This document shows positions 8,683 through 16,098 of a DNA stretch of 64,000 bases, piece by piece. A program made the position numbers and the translations under genes. Positions within the stretch are counted from its first letter, which is position 1. The number at the start of each line of letters is the position of its first letter. This DNA is from Sphingomonas sp. (lineage in GTDB: Bacteria > Pseudomonadota > Alphaproteobacteria > Sphingomonadales > Sphingomonadaceae): positions 744,001-808,000 of the forward strand of contig NZ_JANINP010000006.1 in NCBI RefSeq assembly GCF_024508665.1, given 5' to 3'. Below the pieces are notes generated by a model. That model had not been told where the DNA came from and did not search any database. It was given only the letters and a program-made list of their open reading frames with translations.

Positions 8683-8728
8683 AGGCCTCAAGCTCAGCGC
8701 TGGGGATCGAGACGGAATACCGAACTGA
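8683..8728 (+). pseudogene. Remnant of a fecR 3' end
   Basis: The last codons read GLKLSAGDRDGIPN followed by TGA. The intact fecR ends GLKTERDGDRVRISN followed by TGA. The bases around the stop (CGAACTGAC, then TGTTACCC two or three bases later) are shared at both places. The frame is open further upstream but has no clear FecR sequence. This suggests the receptor 2 promoter and leader arose from a copy of the fecR-receptor junction. Confidence 0.5.
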
Positions 8729-8732
8729 CAGT

Positions 8733-8761
8733 GTTACCCTTTAATGTCGTTCGATTGTCTC
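8733..8761 (+). promoter_or_regulatory. Predicted ECF promoter for the second TonB receptor
   Basis: GTTACCC (8733-8739), a 15-base spacer and TTGTCTC (8755-8761), ending 47 bases before the proposed receptor 2 ATG. The sequence is very similar to the site at 3372, including the TCGATTGTC core. Confidence 0.6.
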
Positions 8762-8807
8762 GCGGTACGAGGGGCTGATGAACCGCCCTGAATTTGGGGG
8801 GGGTAAT

Positions 8808-11396
8808 ATGATCCGGACACTCGCAGCAGCACTCGCAACCGGCAGCTGCCTCGTGGCGCTGGCCACGCCCGCGGCGGCGCAGACCCGCGATTTCAACGTT
8901 CCGGCCGGTTCGCTGAGGACAGCATTAGACACGTTCGCACGCCAATCTGGGCGCCAAGTGATCTATCGTGGCGATGAAGTTAGGTCGGCAAGGTCTCCTG
9001 GCGTCCGTGGAGCGCGCACGGCGGAGGAGGCGCTCGAAGCGCTGGTCGCCGGAACCGGCTTCACGATCAGGAAAGATTCCTCGGGAGCGTTTGCTGTGGT
9101 GCGCGTGGGAAACGCGCCCGCGGCCGATAGCATCACGTCATCTGAGGAGGCTGGGGGACGCCCGAGCGATCACTCCGAAATCATCGTAACAGGTACGAAT
9201 ATCCGGGGTATCGCTCCAGTTGGAGCGCCACTTACCACGTACAATCGCAAGGATATCGAAAAGACCGGTGCTTCCGATGTGCCGCAGTTCTTCCGAACAG
9301 TTCCGCAACTGTTTTCCAATATAGACGCGTCCACTACGACAACAAACCTCGACGCCGGCAGCGGCGCTGGGAATAGTTACGGTGGCGCCTCGGCCAACAT
9401 CCATGGACTAGGATATGGCGCTACGCTCTCTCTCGTTAACGGTCACCGTTTGGCCCCCGCAGGAACAGGCGGATTGTTTGCCGATATCTCGGTGATTCCG
9501 CTTTCAGCCTTAGAACGAGTCGAGATTTTGCCTGATGGAGCCTCATCGGTGTACGGCGCGGATGCTGTTGCGGGGGTGGTAAATTTTGTAACGCGCAAAG
9601 ATTATAGTGGCGTCGAACTTAATAGTCGAATCGCCGTTCCGACGCGAGGCGGTGGAAGAGAGCTATTCGGTTCGGTTGCCGCCGGGGCCAACTGGTCTAG
9701 CGGACACGTTTTCGCATCGGCGCAAATTCAGGATGCAAACGCAATAACCGTCTCACAAAGGTCCTTTATCTTGACGGACGCTCCGGCAGGAGTGCTCGAT
9801 GGATACAACCTCGAGCCATCAACTCGCCAAATATCGACGTACGCGATTATTGAACAAAAAGTCTCAAACAACTTGCGGCTATCCGGAGACGTCTTGTTCT
9901 CACGCCGCAAGTTCCAATATTTCGTACCGACCGACACGTTCAATGACGAAAGTAACACTGGAAATGCCACACAGCTCGGCATCTCCGCGTCGCTAACATA
10001 CGATGACGGCGGCCCTTGGAGCGCAATACTAGAGGGAAGTTACTCCCGCAACGACCAGAAGACCCTAAGGAGCATTCCTTCGTTTGACTTTACGGCCCCG
10101 TTCGACGCGAAGACATATTCAAAGTCTCTCGATGGTCGTATTCAAGGCGAGTTGTTTGACATCAACGGCAAGAGCGCAAAGTTTTCGGGTGGAGCTTCGC
10201 TACGCAAAGAAAGTCTCTCGGTTGATAATGGCTCGACAATTAAGTTAATCGACCGGAACGTCTGGAGCGGGTACGGCGAGTTGTACCTACCGCTTTTGTA
10301 CGGCTCGGGTCTCGTAGAATTGTCTGCATCCGGCAGGTACGATCATTATACAGCTTTCGGCGGCGCATTTAGTCCTCGCTTAGCACTAAATTGGAGGCCT
10401 ACTTCCGCGCTAGTGATTCGTGGGAGCTTCGGGCGATCTTTTCGTGCGCCGGATCTAGTACGGATTTCACCGGTCACTTACGTGGAAACGAGCGCTTTAG
10501 ATCTACCGCTCGCATCATCACCAACCGGATATGGTACGCTGCTGACCGAGTCGCTCGGGTCAAATCCCGATTTGGGGCCGGAGCGCTCGCGCTCGATCAA
10601 TTTTGGGGCTACTTGGAAGCCGTTCCGAAGAACCTCGCTGTCGATTACATACTTCAACGTGCTATTTCGTGATCGCATCGACTACCCGAGGCGTTCGAAG
10701 GGCACTATTGACACATTCACCGATCCAGCAATTAGCTTCTTTCTCGATAGAAATCCCTCAGCGGCTGAGGTGATGCGAATCCTGTCGGAGGCCCCGTTGG
10801 CGAATAACACCGGCTTGCTTACAGGAATAACTCACCCAGTGACGCCGGACAATGTTGCTGCAATTTACCGATCTTACCCACAGAATCACGCAATTACGCA
10901 AAACTCAGGGCTTGATTTCTCAGCTACGCAGAACTTCACTCTCGGCGCATGGGCTATCGATTCAGCGTTTACTGGAACATACCTCATCAAGAACCGCACC
11001 CAGCCAGGCCCCAACACGCCTTTCACCGACTTTCTGAATATCACCTTCAATCCGCCCCGCTTTCGCGCGCGAGCAAGTGTCGACGCAACCCACAATCGCG
11101 TGTCCGTGGGGACGGCCGCTAACTTCATCAATTCATACACGAATAATCTGACGGCGCCTGTATCGCGAGTGCATAGTTGGCTAACGGTTGATTTAAACGC
11201 GCGCTACGCATTCGGAAGGCGGGATAACGATAGCGAGCGTTGGGCGATTAGTCTCAACGTCGTAAATCTCTTTGACCGGAGGCCGCCCGTCGTAAGCGGT
11301 GAATACGGTCGATTTGGGGTGGCGTTTGACTATGACTCGGCGAATGCTTCGGCGCGAGGACGGGTCGTCTCGGCTCAACTGCAAGCAAAATTTTGA
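8808..11396 (+). CDS. FecA-like TonB-dependent outer-membrane receptor with STN signalling domain (receptor 2)
   Basis: The 862-residue protein begins at ATG 8808. The start MIRTLAAALA matches receptor 1, and a G-rich ribosome-binding tract precedes it; an in-frame ATG at 8778 would add ten unlikely residues. It has a signal peptide (1-25), an STN domain (26-102), a TonB-box region near residue 124 (EIIVTGTNI), a plug and a C-terminal barrel ending SAQLQAKF. I count 85 of 103 identical residues with receptor 1 up to the end of the STN domain, then low similarity. The same FecR could therefore be addressed by two receptors with different ligands. A secreted prolyl oligopeptidase follows two bases after the stop. 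Confidence 0.92.
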   Translation: MIRTLAAALATGSCLVALATPAAAQTRDFNVPAGSLRTALDTFARQSGRQVIYRGDEVRSARSPGVRGARTAEEALEALVAGTGFTIRKDSSGAFAVVRVGNAPAADSITSSEEAGGRPSDHSEIIVTGTNIRGIAPVGAPLTTYNRKDIEKTGASDVPQFFRTVPQLFSNIDASTTTTNLDAGSGAGNSYGGASANIHGLGYGATLSLVNGHRLAPAGTGGLFADISVIPLSALERVEILPDGASSVYGADAVAGVVNFVTRKDYSGVELNSRIAVPTRGGGRELFGSVAAGANWSSGHVFASAQIQDANAITVSQRSFILTDAPAGVLDGYNLEPSTRQISTYAIIEQKVSNNLRLSGDVLFSRRKFQYFVPTDTFNDESNTGNATQLGISASLTYDDGGPWSAILEGSYSRNDQKTLRSIPSFDFTAPFDAKTYSKSLDGRIQGELFDINGKSAKFSGGASLRKESLSVDNGSTIKLIDRNVWSGYGELYLPLLYGSGLVELSASGRYDHYTAFGGAFSPRLALNWRPTSALVIRGSFGRSFRAPDLVRISPVTYVETSALDLPLASSPTGYGTLLTESLGSNPDLGPERSRSINFGATWKPFRRTSLSITYFNVLFRDRIDYPRRSKGTIDTFTDPAISFFLDRNPSAAEVMRILSEAPLANNTGLLTGITHPVTPDNVAAIYRSYPQNHAITQNSGLDFSATQNFTLGAWAIDSAFTGTYLIKNRTQPGPNTPFTDFLNITFNPPRFRARASVDATHNRVSVGTAANFINSYTNNLTAPVSRVHSWLTVDLNARYAFGRRDNDSERWAISLNVVNLFDRRPPVVSGEYGRFGVAFDYDSANASARGRVVSAQLQAKF

Positions 11397-11398
11397 AC

Positions 11399-13525
11399 AT
11401 GTCTGCAAGTTATTCCAGACTGGCGCCGGCTGGGCTTCTACTGCTTGCTGCCTCGGCTGCTCTAAATGCGCAGCCGAGGCAGGGGCTGAATTCTTTCCAA
11501 TCTGAATGTAAACAAGCGCTCGCTAACTGTGCAGATGCGTTTGCGCGCGGCATGCCTTGGCTGGCGGACCGGCGGGGGCAACGCGCGCTAGATTGGATCG
11601 ATCGTGAAAACGACCGCACCATTTCGCTGTTGCCTTTACCGGTCCCGTCGGTGCAACGTTCAAACGCTGTGTCGGGCCCTCTCGACTTTTCACCCGGGAC
11701 TGTCACGTTCAGCGGGGGATGGGCGTATCAACTGTTTCAAGATTCCACGCACCCAAGTGGTACCCTGCGTCGTCAACGGATAAGTTCATTTATTACTGGG
11801 GGAATCAATTGGGAAGACCTCCTGGACGTCGATGACCTCGGGCGGCAGTCTGGACGAACATTTAACATCCTTTCGCCGAGTGGCGAGATGTTCAGCCCTG
11901 GGCATAATCGGGTCTTGATCATATTGGCTCCCGGGGCTGACGTGGCCCGCGCCGAAGTGCGCGAATTCGATCTTGTGACAAAGGCATTTGTCCCGAACGG
12001 TCTTTCTGGCCCTGCCAACCTAGGAAAACCGTTTTGGCGAGATCAGAATTCTATCTTTTTGAACATTGGAAATGCAGATGGCACGGTCACGACAGTGATC
12101 AGGCAGCGAGGTCGGCCAGATCACATCCTAGCACGAGCTAAGGGGAGTGCAATTTATCCGGCGCGTGACAATCTAAAACGCATTCTCTTCCACATAGGCT
12201 CGGACGGCGAGCGAGTTCGTATCCTCAACGACAATGGAACTCTGTCACGCACTTCGTTCCCATCGGGGTGGCGATTTATGGGCATTGTCTATCAGGGCAG
12301 AGCCATCTTTCAGCTAGATAAGCCTTGGCGCGACAAGGTGCGCTCCTTTCCGAGCGGCTCCGTCGTTGCCGCTTCGCTAGATTTATTCCATTCGGGTAGG
12401 ATCAGCGCTGAGCTCATTGTGAATCCGGACGCAACAAAGTCGATCGACAGGATCGTCGCGTCGCGCAACGGAATTACTATTGTCGGCCAGGAGGCCGGCC
12501 AAGGCACGGTTCGCACGCTGTCCAGAGTTGATGGCAAGTGGATTTTGAGGCGCGTCCCCTTTCCCTTGTTCGGGTCAATGGATACCCACCCCGGCCTCGT
12601 CGATATCGAGACCGGGCGAACATTTGTCGAGTTCCAGAGCTTCAATGTCCCCCCAACGTTGTTTGAGGTCGATATCCGCCATGCAGTCGCGCAGGTCGTT
12701 AGACGGCAAGCGGCGGATAAAGGATTGAGCGAAATAATCGTGGAACGGCGTTACGCTATATCGCCAGATGGCACACGAATACCGTATATGGTTGCTGGTC
12801 TCCGATCCACGCTCACAAAGCAAGCACCCTTAATTCTGGAAGCTTATGGGGCGTATGGTAACAGCATACCGGCCCTTTACGATGCTCAACTGCTGCGTTC
12901 ATGGATTCTCAAAGGCGGCGCCTACGCTTTCGCCCAAATTCGGGGTGGGGCAGAATTCGGACCCTCATGGCACGTGACTGGTCTAAAGAGGCGCCACACC
13001 TACGAGGATTTTATCGCAGTCGCGCAGAATCTAGTCAGCCGCAGTTATACGGAGCCCTCAATGCTAGGTATCCGTGGTCATTCCGCGGGAGGGGCTTTGG
13101 TGCTGGTGGCTTTGAATATGAGGCCAGATCTTTTTAATGCCGTAGTGGCAGAGAACCCGGTGACAGACCTGTTTAGGATGGATTTAACGCAAACTGGTGA
13201 CGCGGGGCAACGTGATGAATGGGGCGATCCAGCCAATGCCGCGGATCGAGCCTTCCTGGCGGAAACGTCCCCAATTCAAAATATGCGCCTCGATGGTGAA
13301 ACAGCTCCTCCGTTTCTTCTAACTTCGACGACAGATTTTCGTGTCCATCCGGCGATGTCTCGTTGGTACGCCGCGAAGCTCGAACATGCGGGCAGGCCGT
13401 TCTTCTTTCATGAAGACCCAGAAGGTGGCCATGAAATCGGCTTCGCGAATTATAGGAAGAACCGCGAACTCGAATACGCGTATTTCTGGCAGCGACTAGA
13501 CGTTTCGCGAAACTCCAAGAAGTAG
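11399..13525 (+). CDS. Secreted prolyl oligopeptidase family (S9A) serine peptidase
   Basis: From ATG 11399 the protein is 708 residues. It has a signal peptide (about 1-24, LLLLAASAALNAQ) and an N-terminal stretch typical of S9A enzymes (RALDWIDRENDRT). A propeller region follows, then a C-terminal hydrolase domain with the POP-like run IRGGAEFGPSWH. The catalytic triad is Ser562 (GHSAGG), Asp646 (STTDFRVHP) and His678 (EGGHEIG). Prolyl oligopeptidases cut peptides of up to about 30 residues after proline. It follows receptor 2 by two bases and precedes a third S9 peptidase, so the cluster looks built to import and degrade peptides. The secretion signal is unusual for classic POP but seen in proteobacterial relatives. 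Confidence 0.85.
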   Translation: MSASYSRLAPAGLLLLAASAALNAQPRQGLNSFQSECKQALANCADAFARGMPWLADRRGQRALDWIDRENDRTISLLPLPVPSVQRSNAVSGPLDFSPGTVTFSGGWAYQLFQDSTHPSGTLRRQRISSFITGGINWEDLLDVDDLGRQSGRTFNILSPSGEMFSPGHNRVLIILAPGADVARAEVREFDLVTKAFVPNGLSGPANLGKPFWRDQNSIFLNIGNADGTVTTVIRQRGRPDHILARAKGSAIYPARDNLKRILFHIGSDGERVRILNDNGTLSRTSFPSGWRFMGIVYQGRAIFQLDKPWRDKVRSFPSGSVVAASLDLFHSGRISAELIVNPDATKSIDRIVASRNGITIVGQEAGQGTVRTLSRVDGKWILRRVPFPLFGSMDTHPGLVDIETGRTFVEFQSFNVPPTLFEVDIRHAVAQVVRRQAADKGLSEIIVERRYAISPDGTRIPYMVAGLRSTLTKQAPLILEAYGAYGNSIPALYDAQLLRSWILKGGAYAFAQIRGGAEFGPSWHVTGLKRRHTYEDFIAVAQNLVSRSYTEPSMLGIRGHSAGGALVLVALNMRPDLFNAVVAENPVTDLFRMDLTQTGDAGQRDEWGDPANAADRAFLAETSPIQNMRLDGETAPPFLLTSTTDFRVHPAMSRWYAAKLEHAGRPFFFHEDPEGGHEIGFANYRKNRELEYAYFWQRLDVSRNSKK

Positions 13526-13634
13526 TGCGTAACCTGATCGAGTTGCATGGCTTCCTTGTACCCCCCAGCGACGTCGAATGCGCTAGACAGATCAGTGGCG
13601 GACCTTGGCAATTCGTATTGGGAAGGAAGTTTTC

Positions 13635-15908
13635 TTGCGAAAGGTTTTCCTTTGGGGCGGAATCATCCTGGCGTGCTGTAGTGTGCCGGTTGCCGCTCAA
13701 GCGCCGTCGAGATTTAATGTTCGAGACTCAATCTCGCTTGAGCGCATCTACGATTTAAACGGTCATTCCGCTTCAGATCGATCAGAATTTGCGCTTTTTA
13801 GTCCCGACGGAACGATGTTCGTTATCGAAACACGCCGTGGGTCTATGGCTGACGGCGAACTGGAAACGAAGCTCTATCTCTTTCGACGGACCGTGAACGA
13901 CGGCGGGCATTGGGCTGTTGCTGGCGTAGCGTTTCGATCAAAGGCCTCACGGGAGGAGCAAATCCCGAACGGGTTCGTATGGATATCAAATAGCGATATT
14001 GGATTTTTGAAGCCAGATGAGCGGGGACGCTTTCAGGCATTTGCAATCGACGTGCAATCCTCCCGTTTACGACAGCTAACGCACTCGCGAACGTCAGTGG
14101 CTTCGTTTGCAATGTCGGGCAAAACGTTGGTCTATTATGCATACGATGAGGCACCGGCGATCGCTGCTGCGCACGCAGTGACGAACCAGAATATTCGCGA
14201 GATTCTTGCTCCTCCGCCCACGAACTCGGACACCCTGTCCCTCTATTCATCGTCTTTATCTTCAAGCGGTTCTACGCGGAAGATCGGCCCGAGCGTCTAC
14301 TTGGCGTGGCCTTACCGGCAAATCTGGCCAGCGCCCGATGGCCGTTTTGCGGTGACGCTCTGGCCCGCAATTGATGCTCCCAGCGAATGGGCGGATTATC
14401 GCGTTCGCGATTACGCACAGTTCAGCTTTAGTCCGGAGCGGCGTAGGTCGGATCCGACGTCCAAGGATCTATCCTTTCGACATCGCTATGTGCTGATCGA
14501 TTTGAGGACTGGCGTCCTGCGACCGTTGATCGACGCTCCGACGGGATTTTTTTCGAACAATGGAACACCCAGAAAAGTTTTCTGGTCGACCGATTCGAAG
14601 AGCGTCATTGTGAGCAACACCTACCTCTCTTTGATCGGTGTCCGGCCGGAAGAAAGGGTGTTGCGGACAAGGTATCCAGCCACAGTGGAGGTGAATATCG
14701 AAACTCAAAGCCTCAACTTGGTTCTGCGCGAAAGCGGTCTATCGGATGAGGACGCATTGCAAAATAAGCGCATGGCTTTCCGGATCGATGATTTAAGCTT
14801 CGACGGCGCACGATTAACCGCACTGAGGACGTCCCGGAATCCTCAATCGGATGCGCTGGAACAGCACAGTGATCGCTACCAGAAGACGGGTGACACGTGG
14901 AGATTGCTCGATACCAGATTGGCTAAAAAGGGGCCTGCCGCACCGTTTCTCAAGAGCGGCCTCAATGAGAGGCCCAAAATCTTCGAGATAACGTCGATGG
15001 GCCCGGAGGTCATATTCGATCCTAACCCCCAAGCTGAGCGGTATAGTTTTGGCCGTGTCGAAGCGATCGAATGGACTGACCCGGCCTACCAGGTCCGGTG
15101 GAAGGGATCGGTCACTTATCCGCCTGGTCACAAGCTTGGACAAAAACATCCGCTGATCGTGCAGACTCACGGCTTCAATCCGACCGAATTCCTGACTGAT
15201 GGGCCGGACGGATCCAGCAGTGCCATGGCGGCGCAACCCCTGGCCAATGCTGGGTTCGTCGTCCTGCAGGTCGAGGACAATAGCCAAGCGATGTCTGACC
15301 GTGCAAATGAGGTCGATCGTTTTGTTGAAGGCTACCGAGCGGGTATCGCGCACTTGGTGCAACGGGGACTCGTCGACGAGGCAAATATTGGCATTATCGG
15401 CTGGAGCCGGACCGGCCTCTACACGGCGATGCTGATTGCCAAGTACCCAAAACTCATGAAAGCAGCGACAATTGCGGATTCAGTGCAGCCCGGTTATCTG
15501 ACAACCAATCTCCTGCTCTTGGGCCAAGGCCCCGACGTCTATGGCGACATCGCTGGCCTCTCCGTCACCAGGCCGGGATCGCCCCTTCAAGATTACGTGG
15601 CAGACCCGTTTTATAATCTAGCGAAAACAGAAACCGCCGTGAGACTTGAGGCTGACACGGGCGACAATGGACGCCCTGACGCACTACCTATGTGGGAAAC
15701 CTTTGCCGTGCTGAAGCGGGCGGGCCGAAAGGTGGATTTCGTCGTGTTTCCCGATGGGAGCCATAGCCAGATGATGCCTCGCGAACGCTTGGAATCGCAG
15801 GGGGGAAATGTCGACTGGTTCAGTTATTGGCTGATGGGGAAAAGATCAAAATCAATTGCAACCACGACTGACTACGCCCGCTGGGATGCACTAGGAAGCC
15901 GTCAATAG
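13635..15908 (+). CDS. Secreted S9-family peptidase, possible lasso-peptide isopeptidase-like enzyme
   Basis: A TTG at 13635 is preferred as the start because a strong GGAAGGAAG site (13621-13629) lies just before it and a clean signal peptide follows (KVFLWGGIILACCSVPVAAQ). This gives 757 residues. The C-terminal hydrolase domain has Ser591 in GWSRTG and His710 in DGSH. The acidic residue lies in the DNGRPD stretch about 28-33 residues before the histidine and is not certain. The arrangement (FecIR, TonB receptor, S9 enzyme) and the propeller start (SLERIYDL, FSPDG) recall the lasso-peptide isopeptidase family (AtxE2), but this is an inference. The LACC in the signal peptide could mark a lipoprotein. 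Codon use is like that of the other cargo genes. Confidence 0.75.
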   Translation: MRKVFLWGGIILACCSVPVAAQAPSRFNVRDSISLERIYDLNGHSASDRSEFALFSPDGTMFVIETRRGSMADGELETKLYLFRRTVNDGGHWAVAGVAFRSKASREEQIPNGFVWISNSDIGFLKPDERGRFQAFAIDVQSSRLRQLTHSRTSVASFAMSGKTLVYYAYDEAPAIAAAHAVTNQNIREILAPPPTNSDTLSLYSSSLSSSGSTRKIGPSVYLAWPYRQIWPAPDGRFAVTLWPAIDAPSEWADYRVRDYAQFSFSPERRRSDPTSKDLSFRHRYVLIDLRTGVLRPLIDAPTGFFSNNGTPRKVFWSTDSKSVIVSNTYLSLIGVRPEERVLRTRYPATVEVNIETQSLNLVLRESGLSDEDALQNKRMAFRIDDLSFDGARLTALRTSRNPQSDALEQHSDRYQKTGDTWRLLDTRLAKKGPAAPFLKSGLNERPKIFEITSMGPEVIFDPNPQAERYSFGRVEAIEWTDPAYQVRWKGSVTYPPGHKLGQKHPLIVQTHGFNPTEFLTDGPDGSSSAMAAQPLANAGFVVLQVEDNSQAMSDRANEVDRFVEGYRAGIAHLVQRGLVDEANIGIIGWSRTGLYTAMLIAKYPKLMKAATIADSVQPGYLTTNLLLLGQGPDVYGDIAGLSVTRPGSPLQDYVADPFYNLAKTETAVRLEADTGDNGRPDALPMWETFAVLKRAGRKVDFVVFPDGSHSQMMPRERLESQGGNVDWFSYWLMGKRSKSIATTTDYARWDALGSRQ

Positions 15909-16098
15909 GAGCGCCATCAATCCTCTGGCCGACGCGTCTTTCAATGACAGCGCGAAATCACGTGCTCAGGACTTGGACACCTCGTAGACCCCAAGAAGGC
16001 GTTCAGTGTCCCCACCCGGTCTCTGACGCTCGAACTCCAATTCAGCGATTTTTGAGCCAGCCCGCGAGTGAGTGACTCGGATGCGGGCGGAGGCTCGC

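Larger units (their letters stand above)
8484..8807 (+). other. Intergenic stretch with the tail of a degraded fecR and a leader for receptor 2
   Basis: This 324-base space has no supportable complete gene. Its last third contains a fecR-like 3' end (ending at 8728), the fourth rightward GTTACCC-N15-TTGTC motif (8733-8761) and a G-rich ribosome-binding tract (about 8796-8803). The first 200 bases show no recognisable feature. Confidence 0.5.

Noticed and set aside
8521-8778. Small ORF before receptor 2 with MRQGMRG, possible peptide precursor
   Set aside because: It runs through the fecR remnant and promoter, has no ribosome site and shows no lasso-type leader or core.
13525-13758. Short ORF between peptidases 2 and 3 (starting MRNLIELHG), possible precursor peptide
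   Set aside because: It overlaps the start of peptidase 3 in another frame and lacks a convincing leader or core pattern.
1-16062. Second copy of the tRNA-Leu 3' end marking the left ICE boundary
   Set aside because: I looked for the reverse complement of the tRNA 3' end by eye and found none; a computed search could still find a short imperfect copy.
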